Shown here: positions 12,217-25,869 of the stretch, one piece after another
Numbering within the stretch: the stretch's first letter is position 1
Layout: the number at the start of each line of letters is the position of its first letter
Translations under genes and position numbers: made by a program
Assembly (NCBI RefSeq): GCF_021155765.1
Contig: NC_060110.1
Location: 4,340,001-4,404,000 of the forward strand
DNA: 64,000 nt
Source of the DNA: Diprion similis
Lineage: Eukaryota > Arthropoda > Insecta > Hymenoptera > Diprionidae
Direction of reading: 5' to 3'
The notes under the pieces: model-generated
Databases searched by the model: none
Told to the model about the DNA's origin: nothing
What the model saw: only the letters and a program-made list of their open reading frames with translations

Positions 12217-15200
12217 TTTCTCGCAGCGTATTGGGACTGCGCTCAATCGATTTCTCTCGCACATTTACGTCGGAATAGTGCCCTAAAGAATTAATTGCAG
12301 CACTTTTCAAAGTCGTCGAAATTTTCGACAAAAATCCAAAGGGGTTAACCTTACTTTTTTTGCGATTTTTGGAGCCGAAAATTTCTGGTCTCCGAATTGA
12401 TTTGTACGACCGTTCCTGGGCTAATTGGAACCCCAGGAACTCAAAAAACACATCTAAAATAGCGTAGGACCAACAGCAGAGAAATGACGATGAAAATCTG
12501 CAGTTTTTCGGCTGTAACTTTTGATACGTTGCTCGCAGCGTATTGGGACTGCGCCTAATCGATTTCTCTCGCAAAATTACGTCGGAATAGTGCCCTAAAG
12601 AATTAATTGCAGCACTTTTCAAAGTCGTCGAAATTTTCGACAAAAATCCAAAGGGGTTAACCTTACTTTTTTTGCGATTTTTGGAGCCGAAAATTTCTGG
12701 TCTTCGAATTAATTTGTATGACCGTTTCTGGGCTAATTGCAACCCCAGGAACTCAAAAAACACATCTAAAATAGCGTAGGACCAACAGCAGAGAAATGAC
12801 GATGAAAATCTGCAGTTTTTTGGCTGTAACTTTTGATACGTTGCTCGCAGCGTATTGGGACTGCGCCTAATCGATTTCTCTCGCAAAATTACGTCGGAAT
12901 AGTGCCCTAAAGAATTAATTGCAGCACTTTTCAAAGTCGTCGGAATTTTCGACAAAAATCCAAAGGGGTTAACCTTACTTTTTTTGCGATTTTTGGAGCC
13001 GAAAATTTCTGGTCTCCGAATTGATTTGTACGACCGTTTCTGGGCTAATTGGAACCCCAGGAACTCAAAAAACACATTTAAAATAGCGTAGGACCAACAG
13101 CAGAGAAATGACGATGAAAATCTGCAGTTTTTTGGCTGTAACTTTTGATACGTTGCTCGCAGCATTTCGGGACTGCGCCCAGTCGATTTCTCTCGCAAAA
13201 TTACGTCGGAACAGCGCCCTAAAGAATAAATTGCAGCACTTTTCAAAGTCGTCGAAATTTTCGACAAAAATCCAAAGGGGTTAACCTTACTTTTTTTGCG
13301 ATTTTTGGAGCCGAAAATTTCTGGTCTTCGAATTGATTTGTATGACCGTTTCTGGGCTAATTGCAACCCCAGGAACTCAAAAAACACATCTAAAATAGCG
13401 TAGGACCAACAGCAGAGAAATGACGATGAAAATCTGCAGTTTTTTGGCTGTAACTTTTAATACGTTGCTCGCAGCGTATTGGGACTGCGCCTAATCGATT
13501 TCTCTCGCAAAATTACGTCGGAATAGTGCCCTAAAGAATTAATTGCAGCACTTTTCAAAGTCGTCGAAATTTTCGACAAAAATCCAAAGGGGTTAACCTT
13601 ACTTTTTTTGCGATTTTTGAAGCCGAAAATTTCTGGTCTCCGAATTGATTTGTACGACCGTTTCTGGGCTAATTGGAACCCCAGGAACTCAAAAAACACA
13701 TTTAAAATAGCGTAGGACCAACAGCAGAGAAATGACGATGAAAATCTGCAGTTTTTTGGCTGTAACTTTTGATACGTTGCTCGCAGCGTATTGGGACTGC
13801 GCCTAATCGATTTCTCTCGCAAAATTACGTCGGAATAGTGCCCTCAAGAATTAATTGCAGCACTTTTCAAAGTCGTCGAAATTTTCGACAAAAATCCAAA
13901 GGGGTTAACCTTACTTTTTTTGCGATTTTTGGAGCCAAAAATTTCTGGTCTCCGAATTGATTTGTACGACCGTTTCTGGGCTAATTGCAACCCCAGGAAC
14001 TCAAAAAACACATCTAAAATAGCGTAGGACCAACAGCAGAGAAATGACGATGAAAATCTGCAGTTTTTTGGCTGTAACTCTTGATACGTTGCTCGCAGCA
14101 TTTCGGGACTGCGCCCAGTCGATTCCTCTCGCAAAATTACGTCGGAATAGTGCCCTAAAGAATTAATTGCAGCACTTTCCAAAGTCGTCGAAATTTTCGA
14201 CAAAAATCCAAAGGGGTTAACCTTACTTTTTTTGCGATTTTTGGAGCCGAAAATTTCTGGTCTCCGAATTGATTTGTACGACCGTTCCTGGGCTAATTGG
14301 AACCCCAGGAACTCAAAAAACACATTTAAAATAGCGTAGGACCAACAGCAGAGAAATGACGGTGAAAATCTGCAGTTTTTTGGCTGTAACTTTTGATACG
14401 TTGCTCGCAGCGATTCGGGACTGCGCCCAGTCGATTTCTCTCGCAAAATTACGTCGGAACAGCGCCCTAAAGAATTAATTGCAGCACTTTTCAAAGTCGT
14501 CGAAATTTTCGACAAAAATCCAAAGGGGTTAACCTTACTTTTTTTGCGATTTTTGGAGCCGAAAATTTCTGGTCTTCGAATTAATTTGTATGACCGTTTC
14601 TGGGCTAATTGCAACCCCAGGAACTCAAAAAACACATCTAAAATAGCGTAGGACCAACAGCAGAGAAATGACGGTGAAAATCTGCAGTTTTTTGGCTGTA
14701 ACTTTTGATACGTTGCTCGCAGCGTATTGGGACTGCGCCTAATCGATTTCTCTCGCAAAATTACGTCGGAATAGTGCCCCAAAGAATTAATTGCAGCACT
14801 TTTCAAAGTCGTCGAAATTTTCGACAAAAATCCAAAGGGGTTAACCTTACTTTTTTTGCGATTTTTGGAGCCGAAAATTTCTGGTCTTCGAATTGATTTG
14901 TATGACCGTTTCTGGGCTAATTGCAACCCCAGGAACTCAAAAAACACATCTAAAATAGCGTAGGACCAACAGCAGAGAAATGACGATGAAAATCTGCAGT
15001 TTTTTGGCTGTAACTTTTGATACGTTGCTCGCAGCGTATTGGGACTGCGCCCAGTCGATTCCTCTCGCAAAATTACGTCGGAATAGTGCCCTAAAGAATT
15101 AATTGCAGCACTTTCCAAAGTCGTCGAAATTTTCGACAAAAATCCAAAGGGGTTAACCTTACTTTTTTTGCGATTTTTAGAGCCGAAAATTTCTGGTCTC

Positions 15201-15885
15201 CGAATTGATTTGTACGACCGTTCCTGGGCTAATTGGAACCCCAGGAACTCAAAAAACACATTTAAAATAGCGTAGGACCAACAGCAGAGAAATGACGATG
15301 AAAATCTGCAGTTTTTTGGCTGTAACTTTTGATACGTTGCTCGCAGCGTTTCGGGACTGCGCCCAGTCGATTTCTCTCGCAAAATTACGTCGGAACAGCG
15401 CCCTAAAGAATTAATTGCAGCACTTTTCAAAGTCGTCGAAATTTTCGACAAAAATCCAAAGGGGTTAACCTTACTTTTTTTGCGATTTTTGGAGCCGAAA
15501 ATTTCTGGTCTTCGAATTGATTTGTATGACCGTTTCTGGGCTAATTGCAACCCCAGGAACTCAAAAAACACATCTAAAATAGCGGAGGACCAACAGCAGA
15601 GAAATGACGATGAAAATCTGCAGTTTTTTGGCTGTAACTTTTGATACGTTGCTCGCAGCGTTTCGGGACTGCGCCCAGTCGATTTCTCTCGCAAAATTAC
15701 GTCGGAACAGCGCCCTAAAGAATTAATTGCAGCACTTTTCAAAGTCGTCGAAATTTTCGACAAAAATCCAAAGGGGTTAACCTTACTTTTTTTGCGATTT
15801 TGGAGCCGAAAATTTCTGGTCTTCGAATTAATTTGTATGACCGTCTCTGGGCTAATTGCAAATCCAGGAACTCAAAAAACACATC

Positions 15886-18800
15886 TCAAATAGCGTAGGA
15901 CCAACAGCAGAGAAATGACGGTGAAAATCTGCAGTTTTTTGGCTGTAACTTTTGATACGTTGCTCGCAGCGTATTGGGACTGCGCCTAATCGATTTCTCT
16001 CGCAAAATTACGTCGGAATAGTGCCCTAAAGAATTAATTGCAGCACTTTTCAAAGTCGTCGAAATTTTCGACAAAAATCCAAAGGGGTTAACCTTACTTT
16101 TTTTGCGATTTTTGGAGCCGAAAATTTCTGGTCTTCGAATTGATTTGTATGACCGTTTCTGGGCTAATTGCAACCCCAGGAACTCAAAAAACACATCTAA
16201 AATAGCGTAGGACCAACAGCAGAGAAATGACGATGAAAATCTGCAGTTTTTTGGCTGTAACTTTTGATACGTTGCTCGCAGCGTATTGGGACTGCGCCCA
16301 GTCGATTCCTCTCGCAAAATTACGTCGAAATAGTGCCCTAAAGAATTAATTGCAGCACTTTCCAAAGTCGTCGAAATTTTCGACAAAAATCCAAAGGGGT
16401 TAACCTTACTTTTTTTGCGATTTTTGGAGCCGAAAATTTCTGGTCTCCGAATTGATTTGTACGACCGTTCCTGGGCTAATTGGAACCCCAGGAACTCAAA
16501 AAACACATTTAAAATAGCGTAGGACCAACAGCAGAGAAATGACGATGAAAATCTGCAGTTTTTTGGCTGTAACTTTTGATACGTTGCTCGCAGCGTTTCG
16601 GGACTGCGCCCAGTCGATTTCTCTCGCAAAATTACGTCGGAACAGCGCCCTAAAGAATTAATTGCAGCACTTTTCAAAGTCGTCGAAATTTTCGACAAAA
16701 ATCCAAAGGGGTTAACCTTACTTTTTTTGCGATTTTTGGAGCCGAAAATTTCTGGTCTTCGAATTGATTTGTATGACCGTTTCTGGGCTAATTGCAACCC
16801 CAGGAACTCAAAAAACACATCTAAAATAGCGTAGGACCAACAGCAGAGAAATGACGATGAAAATCTGCAGTTTTTTGGCTGTAACTCTTGATACGTTGCT
16901 CGCAGCATTTCGGGACTGCGCCCAGTCGATTTCTCTCGCAAAATTACGTCGGAACAGCGCCCTAAAGAATTAATTGCAGCACTTTTCAAAGTCGTCGAAA
17001 TTTTCGACAAAAATCCAAAGGGGTTAACCTTACTTTTTTTGCGATTTTTGGAGCCGAAAATTTCTGGTCTTCGAATTGATTTGTATGACCGTTTCTGGGC
17101 TAATTGCAACCCCAGGAACTCAAAAAACACATCTAAAATAGCGTAGGACCAACAGCCGAGAAATGACGATGAAAATCTGCAGTTTTTCGGCTGTAACTTT
17201 TGATACGTTGCTCGCAGCGTATTGGGACTGCGTCCAGTCGATTCCTCTTGCAAAATTACGTCGGAATAGTGCCCTAAAGAATTAATTGCAGCACTTTTCA
17301 AAGTCGTCGAAATTTTCGACAAAAATCCAAAGGGGTTAACCTTACTTTTTTTGCGATTTTTGGAGTCGAAAATTTCTGTTCTCCGAATTGATTTGTACGA
17401 CCGTTCCTGGGCTAATTGGAACCCCAGGAACTCAAAAAACACATTTAAAATAGCGTAGGACCAACAGCAGAGAAATGACGGTGAAAATCTGCAGTTTTTT
17501 GGCTGTAACTTTTGATACGTTGCTCGCAGCGATTCGGGACTGCGCCCAGTCGATTTCTCTCGCAAAATTACGTCGGAACAGCGCCCTAAGAAATTAATTG
17601 CAGCACTTTTCAAAGTCGTCGAAATTTTCGACAAAAATCCAAAGGGGTTAACCTTACTTTTTTTGCGATTTTTGGAGCCGAAAATTTCTGGTCTTCGAAT
17701 TAATTTGTATGACCGTTTCTGGGCTAATTGCAACCCCAGGAACTCAAAAAACACATCTAAAATAGCGTAGGACCAACAGCAGAGAAATGACGGTGAAAAT
17801 CTGCAGTTTTTTGGCTGTAACTTTTGATACGTTGCTCGCAGCGTATTGGGACTGCGCCTAATCGATTTCTCTCGCAAAATTACGTCGGAATAGTGCCCCA
17901 AAGAATTAATTGCAGCACTTTTCAAAGTCGTCGAAATTTTCGACAAAAATCCAAAGGGGTTAACCTTACTTTTTTTGCGATTTTTGGAGCCGAAAATTTC
18001 TGGTCTCCGAATTGATTTGTACGACCGTTTCTGGGCTAATTGGAACCCCGGGAACTCAAAAAACACATTTAAAATAGCGTAGGACCAACAGCAGAGAAAT
18101 GACGATGAAAATCTGCAGTTTTTTGGCTGTAACTTTTGATACGTTGCTCGCAGCGTATTGGGACTGCGCCTAATCGATTTCTCTCGCAAAATTACGTCGG
18201 AATAGTGCCCCAAAGAATTAATTGCAGCACTTTTCAAAGTCGTCGAAATTTTCGACAAAAATCCAAAGGGGTTAACCTTACTTTTTTTGCGATTTTTGGA
18301 GCCAAAAATTTCTGGTCTCCGAATTGATTTGTACGACCGTTTCTGGGCTAATTGCAACCCCAGGAACTCAAAAAACACATCTAAAATAGCGTAGGACCAA
18401 CAGCAGAGAAACGACGATGAAAATCTGCAGTTTTTTGGCTGTAACTTTTGATACGTTGCTCGCAGCGTATTGGGACTGCGCCCAGTCGATTCCTCTCGCA
18501 AAATTACGTCGGAATAGTGCCCTAAAGAATTAATTGCAGCACTTTCCAAAGTCGTCGAAATTTTCGACAAAAATCCAAAGGGGTTAACCTTACTTTTTTT
18601 GCGATTTTTGGAGCCGAAAATTTCTGGTCTCCGAATTGATTTGTACGACCGTTCCTGGGCTAATTGGAACCCCAGGAACTCAAAAAACACATTTAGAATA
18701 GCGTAGGACCAACAGCAGAGAAATGACGATGAAAATCTGCAGTTTTTTGGCTGTAACTTTTGATACGTTGCTCGCAGCGTATTGGGACTGCGCCTCATCG

Positions 18801-19005
18801 ATTTCTCTCGCAAAATTACGTCGGAATAGTGCCCTAAAGAATTAATTGCAGCACTTTTCAAAGTCGTCGAAATTTTCGACAAAAATCCAAAGGGGTTAAC
18901 CTTACTTTTTTTGCGATTTTTGGAGCCAAAAATTTCTGGTCTCCGAATTGATTTGTACGACCGTTTCTGGGCTAATTGCAACCCCAGGAACTCAAAAAAC
19001 ACATC
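15886..19005. repeat. Higher-order block, full 10-monomer copy 1
   Basis: Ten consecutive monomers (3120 bp) in a fixed order of variants. The block is bounded by a private stop-creating variant on each side: CATCTCAAATAG at its left end (TGA in the minus frame) and CATCTTAAATAG at its right end (TAA). Same order and nearly the same sequence as the blocks at 25870 and 34606. It carries some private changes, such as TCTGTTCTCC for TCTGGTCTCC near 17,375. Confidence 0.85.
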
Positions 19006-22000
19006 TTAAATAGCGTAGGACCAACAGCAGAGAAACGACGATGAAAATCTGCAGTTTTTTGGCTGTAACTTTTGATACGTTGCTCGCAGCGTTTCGGGAC
19101 TGCGCCCAGTCGATTTCTCTCGCAAAATTACGTCGGAACAGCGCCCTAAAGGATTAATTGCAGCACTTTTCAAAGTCGTCGAAATTTTCGACAAAAATCC
19201 AAAGGGGTTAACCTTACTTTTTTTGCGATTTTCGGAGTCGAAAATTTCTGGTCTCCGAATTGATTTGTACGACCGTTCCTGGGCTAATTGGAACCCCAGG
19301 AACTCAAAAAACACATTTAAAATAGCGTAGGACCAACAGCAGAGAAATGACGGTGAAAATCTGCAGTTTTTTGGCTGTAACTTTTGATACGTTGCTCGCA
19401 GCGATTCGGGACTGCGCCCAGTCGATTTCTCTCGCAAAATTACGTCGGAACAGCGCCCTAAGAAATTAATTGCAGCACTTTTCAAAGTCGTCGAAATTTT
19501 CGACAAAAATCCAAAGGGGTTAACCTTACTTTTTTTGCGATTTTTGGAGCCGAAAATTTCTGGTCTTCGAATTAATTTGTATGACCGTTTCTGGGCTAAT
19601 TGCAACCCCAGGAACTCAAAAAACACATCTAAAATAGCGTAGGACCAACAGCAGAGAAATGACGGTGAAAATCTGCAGTTTTTTGGCTGTAACTTTTGAT
19701 ACGTTGCTCGCAGCGTATTGGGACTGCGCCTAATCGATTTCTCTCGCAAAATTACGTCGGAATAGTGCCCCAAAGAATTAATTGCAGCACTTTTCAAAGT
19801 CGTCGAAATTTTCGACAAAAATCCAAAGGGGTTAACCTTACTTTTTTTGCGATTTTTGGAGCCGAAAATTTCTGGTCTCCGAATTGATTTGTACGACCGT
19901 TTCTGGGCTAATTGGAACCCCGGGAACTCAAAAAACACATTTAAAATAGCGTAGGACCAACAGCAGAGAAATGACGATGAAAATCTGCAGTTTTTCGGCT
20001 GTAACTTTTGATACGTTGCTCGCAGCGTATTGGGACTGCGCCTAATCGATTTCTCTCGCAAAATTACGTCGGAATAGTGCCCTAAAGAATTAATTGCAGC
20101 ACTTTTCAAAGTCGTCGAAATTTTCGACAAAAATCCAAAGGGGTTAACCTTACTTTTTTTGCGATTTTTGGAGCCGAAAATTTCTGGTCTTCGAATTAAT
20201 TTGTATGACCGTTTCTGGGCTAATTGCAACCCCAGGAACTCAAAAAACACATCTAAAATAGCGTAGGACCAACAGCAGAGAAATGACGATGAAAATCTGC
20301 AGTTTTTTGGCTGTAACTTTTGATACGTTGCTCGCAGCGTATTGGGACTGCGCCTAATCGATTTCTCTCGCAAAATTACGTCGGAATATTGCCCTAAAGA
20401 ATTAATTGCAGCACTTTTCAAAGTCGTCGGAATTTTCGACAAAAATCCAAAGGGGTTAACCTTACTTTTTTTGCGATTTTTGGAGCCGAAAATTTCTGGT
20501 CTCCGAATTGATTTGTACGACCGTTTCTGGGCTAATTGGAACCCCAGGAACTCAAAAAACACATTTAAAATAGCGTAGGACCAACAGCAGAGAAATGACG
20601 ATGAAAATCTGCAGTTTTTTGGCTGTAACTTTTGATACGTTGCTCGCAGCATTTCGGGACTGCGCCCAGTCGATTTCTCTCGCAAAATTACGTCGGAACA
20701 GCGCCCTAAAGAATAAATTGCAGCACTTTTCAAAGTCGTCGAAATTTTCGACAAAAATCCAAAGGGGTTAACCTTACTTTTTTTGCGATTTTTGGAGCCG
20801 AAAATTTCTGGTCTTCGAATTGATTTGTATGACCGTTTCTGGGCTAATTGCAACCCCAGGAACTCAAAAAACACATCTAAAATAGCGTAGGACCAACAGC
20901 AGAGAAATGACGATGAAAATCTGCAGTTTTTTGGCTGTAACTTTTGATACGTTGCTCGCAGCGTATTGGGACTGCGCCTAATCGATTTCTCTCGCAAAAT
21001 TACGTCGGAATAGTGCCCTAAAGAATTAATTGCAGCACTTTTCAAAGTCGTCGAAATTTTCGACAAAAATCCAAAGGGGTTAACCTTACTTTTTTTGCGA
21101 TTTTTGGAGCCAAAAATTTCTGGTCTCCGAATTGATTTGTACGACCGTTTCTGGGCTAATTGCAACCCCAGGAACTCAAAAAACACATCTAAAATAGCGT
21201 AGGACCAACAGCAGAGAAATGACGATGAAAATCTGCAGTTTTTTGGCTGTAACTCTTGATACGTTGCTCGCAGCATTTCGGGACTGCGCCCAGTCGATTC
21301 CTCTCGCAAAATTACGTCGGAATAGTGCCCTAAAGAATTAATTGCAGCACTTTCCAAAGTCGTCGAAATTTTCGACAAAAATCCAAAGGGGTTAACCTTA
21401 CTTTTTTTGCGATTTTTGGAGCCGAAAATTTCTGGTCTCCGAATTGATTTGTACGACCGTTCCTGGGCTAATTGGAACCCCAGGAACTCAAAAAACACAT
21501 TTAAAATAGCGTAGGACCAACAGCAGAGAAATGACGGTGAAAATCTGCAGTTTTTTGGCTGTAACTTTTGATACGTTGCTCGCAGCGATTCGGGACTGCG
21601 CCCAGTCGATTTCTCTCGCAAAATTACGTCGGAACAGCGCCCTAAAGAATTAATTGCAGCACTTTTCAAAGTCGTCGAAATTTTCGACAAAAATCCAAAG
21701 GGGTTAACCTTACTTTTTTTGCGATTTTTGGAGCCGAAAATTTCTGGTCTTCGAATTAATTTGTATGACCGTTTCTGGGCTAATTGCAACCCCAGGAACT
21801 CAAAAAACACATCTAAAATAGCGTAGGACCAACAGCAGAGAAATGACGGTGAAAATCTGCAGTTTTTTGGCTGTAACTTTTGATACGTTGCTCGCAGCGT
21901 ATTGGGACTGCGCCTAATCGATTTCTCTCGCAAAATTACGTCGGAATAGTGCCCCAAAGAATTAATTGCAGCACTTTTCAAAGTCGTCGAAATTTTCGAC

Positions 22001-23061
22001 AAAAATCCAAAGGGGTTAACCTTACTTTTTTTGCGATTTTTGGAGCCGAAAATTTCTGGTCTTCGAATTGATTTGTATGACCGTTTCTGGGCTAATTGCA
22101 ACCCCAGGAACTCAAAAAACACATCTAAAATAGCGTAGGACCAACAGCAGAGAAATGACGATGAAAATCTGCAGTTTTTTGGCTGTAACTTTTGATACGT
22201 TGCTCGCAGCGTATTGGGACTGCGCCCAGTCGATTCCTCTCGCAAAATTACGTCGGAATAGTGCCCTAAAGAATTAATTGCAGCACTTTCCAAAGTCGTC
22301 GAAATTTTCGACAAAAATCCAAAGGGGTTAACCTTACTTTTTTTGCGATTTTTAGAGCCGAAAATTTCTGGTCTCCGAATTGATTTGTACGACCGTTCCT
22401 GGGCTAATTGGAACCCCAGGAACTCAAAAAACACATTTAAAATAGCGTAGGACCAACAGCAGAGAAATGACGATGAAAATCTGCAGTTTTTTGGCTGTAA
22501 CTTTTGATACGTTGCTCGCAGCGTTTCGGGACTGCGCCCAGTCGATTTCTCTCGCAAAATTACGTCGGAACAGCGCCCTAAAGAATTATTTGCAGCACTT
22601 TTCAAAGTCGTCGAAATTTTCGACAAAAATCCAAAGGGGTTAACCTTACTTTTTTTGCGATTTTTGGAGCCGAAAATTTCTGGTCTTCGAATTGATTTGT
22701 ATGACCGTTTCTGGGCTAATTGCAACCCCAGGAACTCAAAAAACACATCTAAAATAGCGGAGGACCAACAGCAGAGAAATGACGATGAAAATCTGCAGTT
22801 TTTTGGCTGTAACTTTTGATACGTTGCTCGCAGCGTTTCGGGACTGCGCCCAGTCGATTTCTCTCGCAAAATTACGTCGGAACAGCGCCCTAAAGAATTA
22901 ATTGCAGCACTTTTCAAAGTCGTCGAAATTTTCGACAAAAATCCAAAGGGGTTAACCTTACTTTTTTTGCGATTTTTGGAGCCGAAAATTTCTGGTCTTC
23001 GAATTAATTTGTATGACCGTCTCTGGGCTAATTGCAAATCCAGGAACTCAAAAAACACATC
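19006..23061. repeat. 13-monomer satellite segment, composite
   Basis: Between a TAA-type and a TGA-type marker lie 13 monomers (4056 bp). The left four match the start of the 6-monomer segments at 28990 and 37726. The right part matches the left portion of the array (12.3-15.9 kb, offset about 7176 bp, 23 monomers) and 32.1-34.6 kb (offset 11,544 bp, 37 monomers). The segment is therefore a mosaic of two block types. Confidence 0.75.
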
Positions 23062-25869
23062 TCAAATAGCGTAGGACCAACAGCAGAGAAATGACGGTGA
23101 AAATCTGCAGTTTTTTGGCTGTAACTTTTGATACGTTGCTCGCAGCGTATTGGGACTGCGCCTAATCGATTTCTCTCGCAAAATTACGTCGGAATAGTGC
23201 CCTAAAGAATTAATTGCAGCACTTTTCAAAGTCGTCGAAATTTTCGACAAAAATCCAAAGGGGTTAACCTTACTTTTTTTGCGATTTTTGGAGCCGAAAA
23301 TTTCTGGTCTTCGAATTGATTTGTATGACCGTTTCTGGGCTAATTGCAACCCCAGGAACTCAAAAAACACATCTAAAATAGCGTAGGACCAACAGCAGAG
23401 AAATGACGATGAAAATCTGCAGTTTTTTGGCTGTAACTTTTGATACGTTGCTCGCAGCGTATTGGGACTGCGCCCAGTCGATTCCTCTCGCAAAATTACG
23501 TCGAAATAGTGCCCTAAAGAATTAATTGCAGCACTTTCCAAAGTCGTCGAAATTTTCGACAAAAATCCAAAGGGGTTAACCTTACTTTTTTTGCGATTTT
23601 TGGAGCCGAAAATTTCTGGTCTCCGAATTGATTTGTACGACCGTTCCTGGGCTAATTGGAACCCCAGGAACTCAAAAAACACATTTAAAATAGCGTAGGA
23701 CCAACAGCAGAGAAATGACGATGAAAATCTGCAGTTTTTTGGCTGTAACTTTTGATACGTTGCTCGCAGCGTTTCGGGACTGCGCCCAGTCGATTTCTCT
23801 CGCAAAATTACGTCGGAACAGCGCCCTAAAGAATTAATTGCAGCACTTTTCAAAGTCGTCGAAATTTTCGACAAAAATCCAAAGGGGTTAACCTTACTTT
23901 TTTTGCGATTTTTGGAGCCGAAAATTTCTGGTCTTCGAATTGATTTGTATGACCGTTTCTGGGCTAATTGCAACCCCAGGAACTCAAAAAACACATCTAA
24001 AATAGCGTAGGACCAACAGCAGAGAAATGACGATGAAAATCTGCAGTTTTTTGGCTGTAACTCTTGATACGTTGCTCGCAGCATTTCGGGACTGCGCCCA
24101 GTCGATTTCTCTCGCAAAATTACGTCGGAACAGCGCCCTAAAGAATTAATTGCAGCACTTTTCAAAGTCGTCGAAATTTTCGACAAAAATCCAAAGGGGT
24201 TAACCTTACTTTTTTTGCGATTTTTGGAGCCGAAAATTTCTGGTCTTCGAATTGATTTGTATGACCGTTTCTGGGCTAATTGCAACCCCAGGAACTCAAA
24301 AAACACATCTAAAATAGCGTAGGACCAACAGCCGAGAAATGACGATGAAAATCTGCAGTTTTTCGGCTGTAACTTTTGATACGTTGCTCGCAGCGTATTG
24401 GGACTGCGTCCAGTCGATTCCTCTTGCAAAATTACGTCGGAATAGTGCCCTAAAGAATTAATTGCAGCACTTTTCAAAGTCGTCGAAATTTTCGACAAAA
24501 ATCCAAAGGGGTTAACCTTACTTTTTTTGCGATTTTTGGAGTCGAAAATTTCTGGTCTCCGAATTGATTTGTACGACCGTTCCTGGGCTAATTGGAACCC
24601 CAGGAACTCAAAAAACACATTTAAAATAGCGTAGGACCAACAGCAGAGAAATGACGGTGAAAATCTGCAGTTTTTTGGCTGTAACTTTTGATACGTTGCT
24701 CGCAGCGATTCGGGACTGCGCCCAGTCGATTTCTCTCGCAAAATTACGTCGGAACAGCGCCCTAAGAAATTAATTGCAGCACTTTTCAAAGTCGTCGAAA
24801 TTTTCGACAAAAATCCAAAGGGGTTAACCTTACTTTTTTTGCGATTTTTGGAGCCGAAAATTTCTGGTCTTCGAATTAATTTGTATGACCGTTTCTGGGC
24901 TAATTGCAACCCCAGGAACTCAAAAAACACATCTAAAATAGCGTAGGACCAACAGCAGAGAAATGACGGTGAAAATCTGCAGTTTTTTGGCTGTAACTTT
25001 TGATACGTTGCTCGCAGCGTATTGGGACTGCGCCTAATCGATTTCTCTCGCAAAATTACGTCGGAATAGTGCCCCAAAGAATTAATTGCAGCACTTTTCA
25101 AAGTCGTCGAAATTTTCGACAAAAATCCAAAGGGGTTAACCTTACTTTTTTTGCGATTTTTGGAGCCGAAAATTTCTGGTCTCCGAATTGATTTGTACGA
25201 CCGTTTCTGGGCTAATTGGAACCCCGGGAACTCAAAAAACACATTTAAAATAGCGTAGGACCAACAGCAGAGAAATGACGATGAAAATCTGCAGTTTTTT
25301 GGCTGTAACTTTTGATACGTTGCTCGCAGCGTATTGGGACTGCGCCTAATCGATTTCTCTCGCAAAATTACGTCGGAATAGTGCCCCAAAGAATTAATTG
25401 CAGCACTTTTCAAAGTCGTCGAAATTTTCGACAAAAATCCAAAGGGGTTAACCTTACTTTTTTTGCGATTTTTGGAGCCAAAAATTTCTGGTCTCCGAAT
25501 TGATTTGTACGACCGTTTCTGGGCTAATTGCAACCCCAGGAACTCAAAAAACACATCTAAAATAGCGTAGGACCAACAGCAGAGAAACGACGATGAAAAT
25601 CTGCAGTTTTTTGGCTGTAACTTTTGATACGTTGCTCGCAGCGTATTGGGACTGCGCCCAGTCGATTTCTCTCGCAAAATTACGTCGGAACAGCGCCCTA
25701 AAGAATTAATTGCAGCACTTTTCAAAGTCGTCGAAATTTTCGACAAAAATCCAAAGGGGTTAACCTTACTTTTTTTGCGATTTTTGGAGCCGAAAATTTC
25801 TGGTCTTCGAATTAATTTGTATGACCGTCTCTGGGCTAATTGCAAATCCAGGAACTCAAAAAACACATC
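23062..25869. repeat. Higher-order block, truncated copy with chimeric monomer
   Basis: Nine monomers (2808 bp). The first eight follow the order of the 10-monomer block. The last (about 25,560-25,869) is a hybrid: it carries GTATTGGG of one variant class directly next to CCCAGTCGATTT and GGAACAGCG of another class, so a crossover point lies near 25,650-25,670. Confidence 0.75.
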
